Part shown: positions 35,317 through 44,529 of the stretch, one piece after another
Position numbering within the stretch: position 1 is the first letter of the stretch
Layout of the letters: every line of letters starts with the position of its first letter
From: Alteromonadaceae bacterium
Lineage (GTDB): Bacteria > Pseudomonadota > Gammaproteobacteria > Enterobacterales > Alteromonadaceae
Direction: 5' to 3'
Length of the DNA: 64,000 nt
Assembly: GCA_014872785.1 (NCBI GenBank)
Contig: WKFJ01000014.1
Coordinates: 62,001-126,000, forward strand
The notes under the pieces: generated by a model
What the model saw: only the letters and a program-made list of their open reading frames with translations
What the model was told of the DNA's origin: nothing
The model's database searches: none
Position numbers and translations under genes: made by a program

Positions 35317-37443
35317 TTGATGTTCCAACAAGAAAGCGATGATTTCATCGCGATAAAAAAGAGTTTAATTGACCGTCTCTTGTTTGGTTTATTGGTTCTT
35401 ATTGGGCTTGTTTTATTCGGTTCATTATATCGTATCACAAGCATTGGATTTATACCTATCATGGCCTTGCATGTCGTCATTGGGGTCATCCATTGTTTAA
35501 TTTATTTGTTCAGGCAAAAAATCCCATCTAATTACAAAGCGTTATGGATTGTTGGCGCGTTATTTGTGTCGGGATTAGTGGGCCTAATCAACTTTGGTTT
35601 GGGCGCATCAGGTACTATGTTACTTGCCTTTAGCGTGGTTATGGCGGCGCTAATATTTAACAACAAATCGGCAATTGTATTGGGTATTGCCGGTGCACTG
35701 GCGCAACTGGGGGTTTTTCTCCTCGTCAATTACACCGAGTTTGAATTCAAAGTGCCCATGGGCGACTATCTTAAATCCCTTCCTGCTTGGTTTAACAATT
35801 TCACCTCCTACGCTTTGTTTACCGCGATGTGTGTGTTTGTTATTGATAAGTTTTTTACCTATTTGAAAACCATGTCGGCTGTATTGCAACATGCGGTTGA
35901 GGAAAAATCTAAAGAACTGGAGCAATCCGAGGCGCTACTTACTACCGTTATTAACTCTTTTCCTTTTGGAGTGTTTTGGAAGAAAAAAGATTTGACCTTT
36001 TGGGGAGCTAATCAGCGCTTTTTAGATGATGTGAAAAAGAAGAGTGTACATGAAGTCGTTGGCAAGACTGACCATGAATTATCAGACGGTAACGCCGAAG
36101 AGTATGAGGCTCAGGACGCGAAAATATTAGAAACCGGCGAACCACTCATCGATTATGAGAAACATCACATTGAGAAAGACGGCAGTGAATCGTATTCCAA
36201 TACCAACAAGGTCGCACTGCGCAACAAACGCAATGAAATTGTGGGTTTGGTAGCCACCTACAGTGATATAACCGATCGCAAAAACATGGAAATAAAACTG
36301 CGCGAAGCTATCGAGTCTGCGCATGCAGCCAGCAAAGCCAAATCAGATTTCCTTGCGACCATGTCTCATGAAATACGAACTCCAATCAATGGCGTCATGG
36401 GACTTCTGGATCTCACCTTGCACACCAATTTGAACCAAACCCAGAGAGATTATTTAACAAAAGCTGAGATGTCTGCGCACACCCTTTTGCAGATCATCAA
36501 TCAGATCCTGGATATCTCCAAAATTGAAGCGGGCAAAATGGAACTAGAGAGCATTCCATTTAAAATTACCGATATTGCTGCGCAACTGGACAGTCAGGTG
36601 CGTCATTTGGCAGAAGGCAAGCGCATCGGTTTCAATGTCAATTTGAAGGGTAAGACTGAACAGATGGTATTGGGTGACCCGACGAAATTAATGCAAATTC
36701 TGGTAAACCTCACGTCTAACGGCATAAAGTTCACCCAAGAAGGTGGAGTAACTGTAAGCATCGGCGCGTTGCCGGCTGATGACATGCTAAAAGTTAGGAT
36801 TACTATTGAGGATACTGGGATAGGTATTACCGAGGAGCAACAAGCAAATCTATTCAATTCGTTTACCCAGGCAGACAGTTCTACATCCCGAAAATTCGGA
36901 GGGACAGGTCTTGGCTTGGCCATAGTTAAAGAATTACTGACCATGCAAAAAGGTGAAATCAAACTGGATAGTAAGCCAGGCCAAGGCACCACCTTTACCG
37001 TGTTGATAAACTATGAAGTGGCTGATGAGAGTGGAGATGATACTCGAAAAGTAAAAACAACGGAGAACATCAGTGGCGTTAAAATTTTGCTTGCAGAAGA
37101 CAACGAGATCAACCAGCTAATTGCCACCGAAATGCTCACCAATGCCGGGGCATCGGTAGAGGTAGCTGGCAATGGAGAAATTGCTCTGAAAATGCTATCA
37201 GAGAATCACTACAACCTGGTTCTCATGGACATTCAAATGCCAGTGATGGATGGTACCGAAGCATTGCGCAAGATCCGCAGCAATCCAGAGTGGGCTTCAT
37301 TGCCTGTTATTGCCCTTACAGCAAATGTTATGGCTCATGAGGTGAAACATTACCAAGAAATTGGCTTTACCGCACATTTGGGTAAACCTTTCCAAAAAGA
37401 ACAATTGTTAGCGAAGATCAACTACAGTTTGTGTGCGCTTTAA
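35317..37443 (+). CDS. Hybrid sensor histidine kinase/response regulator with PAS domain
   Basis: A 708-residue inner-membrane kinase. Six hydrophobic helices fill residues about 20-185, followed by a coiled linker, a PAS domain (about 205-325; FPFGVFWKKKDLTFWGANQRFLDD...VGLVATYSDITDRK), HisKA with the phospho-acceptor His in FLATMSHEIRTPINGVMGLL (about 352), HATPase (NLTSNGIKFTQEGG, FGGTGLGLAIVKELL) and a receiver domain (ILLAEDNEINQLIA, phospho-Asp in LVLMDIQMPVMDG). There is no HPt domain, so a separate phosphotransfer protein is needed. It is followed, with overlap of the open frames only, by the MltC-like gene. Confidence 0.93.
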   Translation: MMFQQESDDFIAIKKSLIDRLLFGLLVLIGLVLFGSLYRITSIGFIPIMALHVVIGVIHCLIYLFRQKIPSNYKALWIVGALFVSGLVGLINFGLGASGTMLLAFSVVMAALIFNNKSAIVLGIAGALAQLGVFLLVNYTEFEFKVPMGDYLKSLPAWFNNFTSYALFTAMCVFVIDKFFTYLKTMSAVLQHAVEEKSKELEQSEALLTTVINSFPFGVFWKKKDLTFWGANQRFLDDVKKKSVHEVVGKTDHELSDGNAEEYEAQDAKILETGEPLIDYEKHHIEKDGSESYSNTNKVALRNKRNEIVGLVATYSDITDRKNMEIKLREAIESAHAASKAKSDFLATMSHEIRTPINGVMGLLDLTLHTNLNQTQRDYLTKAEMSAHTLLQIINQILDISKIEAGKMELESIPFKITDIAAQLDSQVRHLAEGKRIGFNVNLKGKTEQMVLGDPTKLMQILVNLTSNGIKFTQEGGVTVSIGALPADDMLKVRITIEDTGIGITEEQQANLFNSFTQADSSTSRKFGGTGLGLAIVKELLTMQKGEIKLDSKPGQGTTFTVLINYEVADESGDDTRKVKTTENISGVKILLAEDNEINQLIATEMLTNAGASVEVAGNGEIALKMLSENHYNLVLMDIQMPVMDGTEALRKIRSNPEWASLPVIALTANVMAHEVKHYQEIGFTAHLGKPFQKEQLLAKINYSLCAL

Positions 37444-37457
37444 GTAGGAGTTTTTAT

Positions 37458-38603
37458 ATGCGCCTAGGGATATTGGCAGCCTTTATCCTAGTACTTTTTT
37501 CGTGCACGGCGACTGACCAAAGAATGATTGCCGAAGCCTCTAAAGCCGGCTCTATAGAAGCCGCACTAGAGTCATTTTCCAAACAAAAAGCCCGTCAGTA
37601 TCAACAAAACCCGCAAGCCGTAATACAGGATATAGAAAACATACAACGCTTATTGGCGCTGTTGTTCGACAATGCCAGTCGCAAATGGGGTGAAAGAAAC
37701 ACTGATGTGCCAAGCCGCGAAAAATATGTGAAATACACTCAAGATTACGCAGCGAGAGCCATTGTTGATTTTCCAGCTGGAAAAGTCACCGTAGAAACGG
37801 TGAATGCCTCGGATGTAAATATTCAGATGCGAAACGCCATTGTGACGACTTTACTCAGTACTGACGATCCAGCGGCAACTGATATATTTTCCGACGCCGA
37901 GCCGCAGTTTAATGGCCTCCCATTTTTGTTTAATCAAGTGCTCGATCACGACGGGAAACCAATTCGCTATGAATGGCGGGCGGGGCGCTTTGCTGATCAC
38001 CTTATAAGAACCAAATTGGTGGCTAAACAGTCTGGTGGGCGAGCAGTACACAGTGTCACCTTCGCGTTGGTTGATAACCATGAACATTTGCGCAAACAAC
38101 AATATTCAGATTATGTACTAGCCTCAGCAGCTAAATACCAGGTGTCGCCATCCCTCATCTACGCAATTATTGAGGCTGAAAGCAGTTTTAATCCCTTTGC
38201 AGTAAGTTCAGCCAATGCCTATGGTTTGATGCAGGTAGTTCCAGCGACGGCGGGTAAAGATGTTTACACGAGAGTGAAAAAACGCAGTGATATGCCAACT
38301 AAGACGGTGTTGTTTAGACCCAAAGACAACATTGACATTGGTGTAGCTTATTTGCACATTTTGCAAGACATCTATCTCAACAAAATAGTGGATAACCAGA
38401 GCAAACATTACGCGACGATTAGTGCTTATAACGGTGGAGCAGGGAATGTATTTAAGACCTTCCACTCTGAACGCACTCGTGCACCAAGTGTCATTAATCA
38501 GTTGAGTTCAGATCAAGTCTACCAAAAACTGACCAATGCCCATCCTCGGCAAGAATCGCGTCGCTATCTATACAAGGTGGTAAAATTTAAAGAGAACTAT
38601 TAA
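37458..38603 (+). CDS. mltC: MltC-like membrane-bound lytic murein transglycosylase
   Basis: Lipoprotein peptidoglycan lyase. The ATG at 37458 has AGGAG in front and gives 381 residues with a lipobox (GILAAFILVLFSCTA, Cys about 17). The N-terminal half resembles the MltC DUF3393 domain (QKARQYQQNPQAVIQDIENIQRLLALLFDNASRKWG); the C-terminal SLT domain (about 215-380) has YAIIEAESSFNPFAVSSANAYGLMQVVPATAG with the catalytic Glu, and ISAYNGGAGNV. Outer-membrane attachment in the periplasm is expected. Starts 14 bases after the hybrid kinase. Confidence 0.92.
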   Translation: MRLGILAAFILVLFSCTATDQRMIAEASKAGSIEAALESFSKQKARQYQQNPQAVIQDIENIQRLLALLFDNASRKWGERNTDVPSREKYVKYTQDYAARAIVDFPAGKVTVETVNASDVNIQMRNAIVTTLLSTDDPAATDIFSDAEPQFNGLPFLFNQVLDHDGKPIRYEWRAGRFADHLIRTKLVAKQSGGRAVHSVTFALVDNHEHLRKQQYSDYVLASAAKYQVSPSLIYAIIEAESSFNPFAVSSANAYGLMQVVPATAGKDVYTRVKKRSDMPTKTVLFRPKDNIDIGVAYLHILQDIYLNKIVDNQSKHYATISAYNGGAGNVFKTFHSERTRAPSVINQLSSDQVYQKLTNAHPRQESRRYLYKVVKFKENY

Positions 38604-38635
38604 TCGAATGCGATACGAGAGTTAGTGTAACGTTG

Positions 38636-40837
38636 TTATGCGGCTTTGTTGAATTCTGCTTTCGGTAAGCTGATATTTATTTTTAAACCGCCCAGAGAGC
38701 TCTGTGAGGCTTTAATGGTGCCTTTGTGTGCGTCAATCAGGCTCTTACAAATAGATAAACCCAATCCTGAACCACTGTTGTCGCGCTGCTTTGATGAATC
38801 GGCGCGGTACATTCTCTCAAACAACCGTTCCAAATCGGGTTCAGATACACTTGGAGCTGAATCTTCTAGCAATATTTCCACTTTATCGGGAGCGATTTGA
38901 GTACTGCACTTGATGATGCCTGGCGAATCTGTGTAGTTGAGGCTGTTGCGAATCAGGTTGACGATGACCTGTTTGATACGAAGCGCATCGGCAGGAATTA
39001 GGTCATTGGTTGCTCCTGATAACTCTGTTTCTAGTTTTAGACCGTGGTGCTCAACAACTTCGGAGTAACCTTCAGTAATCTCTTCAACGAGATCTTTCAC
39101 TGACACTTCTTCAATGTCTAATTTCAATAAGCCATTGTCAGCTCTTGCTAGCTGGTATAGGTCTTCGATTAATTGATTCAACTCAGAAACCTTGCGATTT
39201 AAACGAGCATAAGCAGCAGCTGGGTCATCTTCTAAATTGTATTCCAATGACTCAATTTGCAACTGTAAGGCCGTAAGTGGGCTACGTAATTCATGCGAAA
39301 CTTCGGCCAGCATGGCGTTTTTACGCTGTACGGATTCTTCCAACAGTCCAGCTTTGAATGCTGCAACTCGGCGTTTGGTGAACTCTCGATAGCCAATTGA
39401 GGCGATGATGAACAAGATAGATAACAATATCGACACCCAGGCATTGCGTTCAATCTTGGCTTGTTGTAACTGGGCATTTTGAACAACAGTATCTTTTTCT
39501 AACATCTGAATTTTGTATTCTTTCTGTAAAAAATTAATGTTGCTCTGAAGGCCTGCGATGGCATTGGCTCTGGCTCTCTCATTCATGTTTTCGTACAGCT
39601 CGTGAAAGCGACGAAAACTCTCTAAGGCTTGCTCAAAGCGTCCTTGACGCTCAAAAATCTTACTGCGGAGCTCAAAAATTTCTTCTATCTGAGCGGCGGC
39701 TCGGCGCTCGACGGCATTTTTCTCGACCAGATCTAAGCTCTCATGAGCTACAATAAAATTCTCTTGCGCCAGAGCCAGTCTTGCCTTAATCGTTTGCATT
39801 TCAGTGAACAAATGTGAGTCTTTGCCTGCAGGATTAAGGGATAAGCTCTTGTCTAAATATTCTTGAGTGGCTTCAAAGTCACCCGCCGCTAATTCGATAC
39901 TTGCAAGTTTGTTATTCATCCATGCGATATTGCGAGTGGCATTGACCTTTTGAAACATATCCATGGCTTTTAATGTGTAAATACGTGCCTCTTCAATATC
40001 GCCTAGTTCGAGGGACATCTTTCCAAGTTTGGCATAATCAAAGCCCAAGTGATCAGGGTTTTGTGTTCTGAGATCAATATCAAGTGCTTGTTGATAATAT
40101 TGCTGAGCCATTTCTAAATCGCCCATTTCCTCGTAAACAGAAGCGACGTTGTAGAGTGAGGTACTTATTTCGTCGACTTTGCCAATTTGCTTATCTAACT
40201 CGATTGTTTTTAGCAGATACTCTAAGGCTTTAGGGTAGTTCCCCAATTTTTGATGTACGTTACCAAACGTATTATAGGCACTGGCGACACCGTCAAGATC
40301 CTCTATATCAGTGGCTAGCTTTTCGGCATCATTAGCAACATTTAACGCTTCGGAAAGAATGCCCATTTCGTGGTAGGCGCTGGCAATTTCTACTAAGGTA
40401 GTGACTTTCTCTGATCTGTCGTAGCTCCCCTCGATAGAATCGTACAATTGCAAGGCCATCTTCTGGGCATCTAATTTCTTTTGGAAATCGGCAAGTGCAT
40501 CGTAGATTTCGCCTTCGATGTTATAACTGCGCGCCTGATAGAAGATGTTACCCGTGTTGACGCCAAATTGTCTAAGTTTGAATGTGTACTCGCGAGCTTG
40601 CACGATTTGTCCGGGGCGTAGATAGGCGAAAGCCACCTCTTTTAGTGCTAGGTATTGGTCAACTTCTGAGTGCTCAAATTCCCCATCTTCCAGGGGGAGT
40701 AACAGTAAATCGAGTACTTTCTGTTTTTCGGTATTGTCATAGTCGATGGCCTTTTGCACAGTATTTATGGTCGCCACTTGTGCTGCCACAGTCACTGAAA
40801 AAAAACACCAACTTAATATGAAAATACGTACTAACAT
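38636..40837 (-). CDS. TPR-containing sensor histidine kinase
   Basis: A 733-residue protein starting at the ATG at 40837, with a signal sequence (LVRIFILSWCFFSVTVAAQV). Tetratricopeptide repeats span about 100-400 (ASAYNTFGNVHQKLGNYPKALEYLLKTIELDKQ and similar), presumably in the periplasm, followed by a coiled segment, one transmembrane helix (AWVSILLSILFIIASIGY, about 470-487), HisKA with the His in MLAEVSHELRSPLTALQLQIE and HATPase (VNLIRNSLNYTDS, GSGLGLSICKSLI). There is no response regulator next to it, so it is an orphan kinase. Confidence 0.92.
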   Translation of the reverse strand: MLVRIFILSWCFFSVTVAAQVATINTVQKAIDYDNTEKQKVLDLLLLPLEDGEFEHSEVDQYLALKEVAFAYLRPGQIVQAREYTFKLRQFGVNTGNIFYQARSYNIEGEIYDALADFQKKLDAQKMALQLYDSIEGSYDRSEKVTTLVEIASAYHEMGILSEALNVANDAEKLATDIEDLDGVASAYNTFGNVHQKLGNYPKALEYLLKTIELDKQIGKVDEISTSLYNVASVYEEMGDLEMAQQYYQQALDIDLRTQNPDHLGFDYAKLGKMSLELGDIEEARIYTLKAMDMFQKVNATRNIAWMNNKLASIELAAGDFEATQEYLDKSLSLNPAGKDSHLFTEMQTIKARLALAQENFIVAHESLDLVEKNAVERRAAAQIEEIFELRSKIFERQGRFEQALESFRRFHELYENMNERARANAIAGLQSNINFLQKEYKIQMLEKDTVVQNAQLQQAKIERNAWVSILLSILFIIASIGYREFTKRRVAAFKAGLLEESVQRKNAMLAEVSHELRSPLTALQLQIESLEYNLEDDPAAAYARLNRKVSELNQLIEDLYQLARADNGLLKLDIEEVSVKDLVEEITEGYSEVVEHHGLKLETELSGATNDLIPADALRIKQVIVNLIRNSLNYTDSPGIIKCSTQIAPDKVEILLEDSAPSVSEPDLERLFERMYRADSSKQRDNSGSGLGLSICKSLIDAHKGTIKASQSSLGGLKINISLPKAEFNKAA

Positions 40838-40982
40838 TTTGATTTTAGTGTGATATTGCTGATGCGAGTTCAACTAACAATTTGTTTACAAAGCACTGTA
40901 TAATAAGCCAAATTTTTGACACGGCAAATGATTTCTGACGCTATAGAGTGTAACTATTACTGGTATGAGAAGTGTAGGTCAT

Positions 40983-41005
40983 TTATGAATAATATCTATT
41001 CATAA
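40983..41005. repeat. AT-rich hairpin directly after yqgE
   Basis: TTATGAATA and TATTCATAA are perfect 9-base arms around ATATC, abutting the yqgE stop at 41006. It could protect the 3' end of the gshB-yqgE message; it lacks the GC-rich stem of a normal intrinsic terminator. Confidence 0.55.
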
Positions 41006-41566
41006 TTACGCGTGTCCCACATTTGGCGCGAGTTGCCAAATATCAATCCCAATTTTGTCTATTGCCGCTTGCCACTTATCTTCAGCAGGTACATTGAATA
41101 ACAGGTCGAGATCCGCTTCTAAAGTTAACCAAGAATTGCTTTCAAGTTCTTCTTCTAGCTGCCCGGGAGACCAACCTGCATAACCCAAGGCGACAATTGA
41201 TTGCTGAGGGCCATCGTCATTACCAATAACTGACAGAATATCCTTCGATGTTGTTACCATAATCTCTGATGTCAGTGCCAGACTGGAACTGAATCCGGGC
41301 TGTGTCGTATGCAAAATGAAGCCTCGGTCACGGCTAACCGGCCCGCCGGAGAAAATTTGATCGTCTGCGTGATTATCGTCCAGAGTAAAGGCCTCTTCGG
41401 TCATACAGAGTAGTTGCTGCAATGTCATTTCAGCCTTTTGGTTAATCACAATGCCCATGGCTCCTTCTTTATTGTGTTCACAAATATAAGTCACTGAACG
41501 GCCAAAATAAGACCCTTCTAGTTGGGGCGTAGCGATTAAGAAATGGTTTTGCAGACTCTCTAACAA
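41006..41566 (-). CDS. YqgE/AlgH family protein
   Basis: A 186-residue cytoplasmic protein of the UPF0301/AlgH family. The family signatures are present: LQNHFLIATPQLEGSYFGRSVTYICEHNKEGAMGIVINQ (about 4-42), IFSGGPVSRDRGFILHT and IVALGYAGWSPGQLEEEL. The function is not settled; AlgH was first linked to alginate regulation in Pseudomonas. It starts 24 bases downstream of gshB on the same strand, as in most gammaproteobacteria. Confidence 0.95.
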   Translation of the reverse strand: MLESLQNHFLIATPQLEGSYFGRSVTYICEHNKEGAMGIVINQKAEMTLQQLLCMTEEAFTLDDNHADDQIFSGGPVSRDRGFILHTTQPGFSSSLALTSEIMVTTSKDILSVIGNDDGPQQSIVALGYAGWSPGQLEEELESNSWLTLEADLDLLFNVPAEDKWQAAIDKIGIDIWQLAPNVGHA

Positions 41567-41590
41567 GGCGCTTACTCCTAACGACTGTCT

Positions 41591-42541
41591 TTACACTGTA
41601 AGTCTTTTTTCAATGGCGTCAAATAGGACGCCTGTGATATCGATATCATAAGCAGCTTCAATTTCTTGTACACACGTTGGGCTGGTCACATTGATCTCGG
41701 TAATTTTGTCGCCGATAACGTCTAGGCCAACAAATATTAAACCTCGTTCTACCAGTAGCGGGGCAATCGTCTCAGCTAGCATGCGGTCACTGTCTGAGAT
41801 TGGTTGTGGCCGTCCAGTACCCCCAGCGGCTAAGTTACCTCGGTTTTCTCCTTTGGTCGGTAAACGCGCGAGGCAATAAGGCATCACCTCTCCATCCACA
41901 ATCAGGATGCGCTTATCACCGTCTTTAATACTGGGTAGGAATTCTTGGAACATCGCGTACTGGCTGCCAAGAGCGGTCAGGGTTTCGATAATTACACCGA
42001 GGTTATTGCCGTCTTCTTTCACGCGGAAAATAGACGTTCCACCCATGCCATCAAGAGGCTTGCATATAATGTCTTGGTGTTTTTTGTGAAACTCTCGAAT
42101 GAGTCTGTCGCTCCGTGTCACTAAGGTATCTGGAATGAGGGATGGAAACCAAGAGGTGAACAGTTTTTCGTTGAAGTCTCGTAATGACTGAGCTTTGTTG
42201 ACAACTAGCGTGCCTTGTTGTTCGGCAAGTTCCAACATTTGAGTGGCGTACAAAAATTCGGTATCAAAAGGTGGGTCTTTGCGCATTAAGATAACGTTGA
42301 AGTCCCCTAGTGAATGCTCTTGGCGCTCGCCTAGTTCGTACCAGCCTTGCGCGTCCCGCTCTACTTTTAGTGAGCGGCTACTGCACATAGGCTTGCCTTT
42401 TTCCAGGTATAAGTCGGCCATTTCAAGATACGAAAGTTCGTAGCCTCTGCTTTGTGCTGCCATCAGCATGGCAAAACTTGTATCTTTCTTAATATTAATG
42501 GCCGAAATCGGATCCATGACAATGGCTAGCTTTATACCCAC
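41591..42541 (-). CDS. gshB: Glutathione synthetase
   Basis: ATP-grasp enzyme that joins glycine to gamma-glutamylcysteine. Two GTG codons are possible, at 42550 and 42541; the second is preceded by AGGTGA at 5 bases and gives 316 residues starting like E. coli (MDPISAINIKKDTSFAMLMAAQ), so it is chosen. The first GTG lies inside that ribosome site. Visible parts: VILMRKDPPFDTEFLYATQ, ICKPLDGMGGTSIFRV, GDKRILIVDGEVMPYCLARLP and FVGLDVIGDKITEINVTSPTCVQEIE. Confidence 0.96.
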   Translation of the reverse strand: MGIKLAIVMDPISAINIKKDTSFAMLMAAQSRGYELSYLEMADLYLEKGKPMCSSRSLKVERDAQGWYELGERQEHSLGDFNVILMRKDPPFDTEFLYATQMLELAEQQGTLVVNKAQSLRDFNEKLFTSWFPSLIPDTLVTRSDRLIREFHKKHQDIICKPLDGMGGTSIFRVKEDGNNLGVIIETLTALGSQYAMFQEFLPSIKDGDKRILIVDGEVMPYCLARLPTKGENRGNLAAGGTGRPQPISDSDRMLAETIAPLLVERGLIFVGLDVIGDKITEINVTSPTCVQEIEAAYDIDITGVLFDAIEKRLTV

Positions 42542-42551
42542 GTTAGTCACC

Positions 42552-42592
42552 TAAAATAAAAAATGTTTGCCACATTAATAGTGGCAAACATC
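42552..42592 (-). terminator. Terminator between the TPR gene and gshB
   Basis: TGTTTGCCAC (42564-42573) and GTGGCAAACA (42581-42590) form a perfect 10-bp stem. On the minus strand it is followed by TTTTTTATTTT, so it ends transcription from the TPR gene just before gshB. It means gshB is at least partly expressed from elsewhere or by read-through, since the T-run is only about ten bases from the gshB ribosome site. Confidence 0.85.
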
Positions 42593-42637
42593 TGGGTTTC
42601 AACAAGTATTTTGATCTAACTTAGAATCAGAAGCTGA

Positions 42638-43627
42638 TCACACTTTTTTCTTCAACTGCTTTTGAAACTCTTTGTCTTTTATCGATTTGAGAGATTTGTA
42701 AATCATTTTTGCTTCACCTTTTTTACCCTGTAACTCTAATAAATTAGCGGTTCTGAACTTAGCCCAATGGGCTTCTGGAAGCTCGCTGCCGACGTTTGAG
42801 CATTGCTCGCTAAAGTAATTCAGGCTGGCAATGCCTTTTTCCATATTTGATTTGGCAGAAACTGCGGTACGACCAATTTGATACTCTGCCATACAGCGAG
42901 TTTGCAGGTCTTCGCTTTTGGTAGCGTTTGCGACAGTATCATCGAGGCTCGCGAAGGCTTTGTCGTAGTCTTTAGTGTTTTGATAGGAGCGTGCAAGTTC
43001 AAAACTCACTTTGGCGTTATCTGGGTATTGCTGTGCCACTTCCAATGCGTAGGCTATGTGTGCTTCGTCTTCATTTTTTCTACCACTTAGTTCAAGGTCT
43101 AGCAGCACGCCCTCCTCTAAGTCGAGCTCTTTCACTTTGGCCACTTGTTCTGTGGCGATATCAAGATCACCGCCTGCGATGCTTGGGGCATTGACATGAA
43201 ATCGAAATAGGCCTTTTTGGTACAGTACTGAATCGGGTTCTAGTTCGACTGCCGTTTCAAACCCTTTGAGAGATTTTTTAGCATAGCTAAGTGCAGAAAA
43301 TATAGCGTTGCCAGCTTGACTGCCCATAATGCGGCCGCGAATGAAATGGGCGCGTGCCAATTTTGGGTGCGCATCAACGACATCTTCAATCATATCTTCA
43401 GCGTCATCTAGGTCTTCTCGCATCATGATTTGAGCCAAATAAGTGTCTGCTAGTCCGTCACCTTTTAATGTTTTAAAAGCGGATTGCGCAGCTTTGATGT
43501 CACCAGATTCGAACAGAGCGATAGCGTCTGTTAACGCTTCTGAGTTTTGCGCAAAACTATGGTTACTAACGGTCATTGCCAGTGCAATAACACACATTTT
43601 TAGCTTTTTACGAAGATGTATTTGCAT
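42638..43627 (-). CDS. Exported tetratricopeptide-repeat protein
   Basis: A 329-residue protein with a signal peptide (LKMCVIALAMTVSNHSFAQNSEA, cut about residue 26). The rest is helical repeats of TPR type: ALFESGDIKAAQSAFKTLKGDG, HPKLARAHFIRGRIMG, YPDNAKVSFELARSYQNTKDYDKAFASLDD and LLELQGKKGEAKMIYKSLK. A periplasmic scaffold is inferred; the partner is unknown. It ends at a strong terminator before gshB and starts 12 bases after a membrane protein gene on the same strand. Confidence 0.83.
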   Translation of the reverse strand: MQIHLRKKLKMCVIALAMTVSNHSFAQNSEALTDAIALFESGDIKAAQSAFKTLKGDGLADTYLAQIMMREDLDDAEDMIEDVVDAHPKLARAHFIRGRIMGSQAGNAIFSALSYAKKSLKGFETAVELEPDSVLYQKGLFRFHVNAPSIAGGDLDIATEQVAKVKELDLEEGVLLDLELSGRKNEDEAHIAYALEVAQQYPDNAKVSFELARSYQNTKDYDKAFASLDDTVANATKSEDLQTRCMAEYQIGRTAVSAKSNMEKGIASLNYFSEQCSNVGSELPEAHWAKFRTANLLELQGKKGEAKMIYKSLKSIKDKEFQKQLKKKV

Positions 43628-43639
43628 TATTTCAATCCC

Positions 43640-44404
43640 TTACGCCAATGACTTTGGCATGTATTTTTTACTGTAAAAATGAATAGCAATACCACCAATT
43701 ACCCCCGGTAGTACCCAGAACACCAGTTGCCAGCTGCCTATGTCTGAAAACAAAGAGCGACCGCCGAATGTTAAGAACGCTGTGTATGCACCAATACCAG
43801 TGCCTATATAGCTGCTCAAATGTTCCACTAACCAGCGTTGTTTGCCCACATAATTTTGTAAGCAAAAGCGCAAATTACCAATAGAGCCGGCAAGCCCTAA
43901 CACACCAAAGATAATAGATAGGGTATGACTGTTGTTTATACCGGAGCCTAGCAATGCAATAGAGCTTAAACACAATAGGAAGTTCAAAAATAAATGTGTG
44001 GGCGAGCGCATGATACTGTGATTCGTTTTTGCTTTTAGGGCTAATTGACCATGGCGAATGCCCACGTAAACTAAGAGGCTCAAAAACAATAAAAGACTAT
44101 AGAATACCCGCATTCTGGAAGTGAATACGTCGGCGCGACTAACATCAGACAGCCTATGACCGTGAATAAGTATCGGATCGTATAACACGATAATCGCCAT
44201 CAATGCCCCGGTCGCTGCAACGGCATACATGACCATACTGTATATTTTGCCAAATTTACGATGATCTACTCCGCCTTTTCGACTCACAATAGGTATCCAA
44301 AATAAAATGAGTGCGGCGGTTCCGATTAAAATATGCGCATAAAAACTAAATTGATGAATTACTGGGAGACTGTTCATAGTGTTAAATCCATGCTGATTTT
44401 CCAT
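43640..44404 (-). CDS. Multi-helix membrane protein, DUF2306-like
   Basis: A 254-residue protein with about seven hydrophobic helices. HILIGTAALILFWIPIVSRKGG and HRKFGKIYSMVMYAVAATGALMAII near the N-terminus resemble the DUF2306 family, whose conserved histidines suggest a haem or quinone contact (His in FYAHILIG and VDHRKFGK). The ATG at 44404 is used; a TTG seven codons upstream is less likely and the ATG at 44377 is also possible. Function unknown. Same strand as, and 12 bases before, the exported TPR gene. Confidence 0.72.
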   Translation of the reverse strand: MENQHGFNTMNSLPVIHQFSFYAHILIGTAALILFWIPIVSRKGGVDHRKFGKIYSMVMYAVAATGALMAIIVLYDPILIHGHRLSDVSRADVFTSRMRVFYSLLLFLSLLVYVGIRHGQLALKAKTNHSIMRSPTHLFLNFLLCLSSIALLGSGINNSHTLSIIFGVLGLAGSIGNLRFCLQNYVGKQRWLVEHLSSYIGTGIGAYTAFLTFGGRSLFSDIGSWQLVFWVLPGVIGGIAIHFYSKKYMPKSLA

Positions 44405-44529
44405 TATGGTAGCGCCCCTGCCCAATAGCGTTTAGTGCCGGAAGTCACCTTTTAAAAATATGACTTTTGGCCTAATCGATTAATTGAAAATAAGATTAAA
44501 TCAATAAGTCTGAGCGTAAAATGAACGTC

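Noticed and set aside
36603..36992. 129-codon antisense frame in the hybrid kinase gene
   Set aside because: Covers the antisense of the HATPase domain and lacks any recognisable domain.
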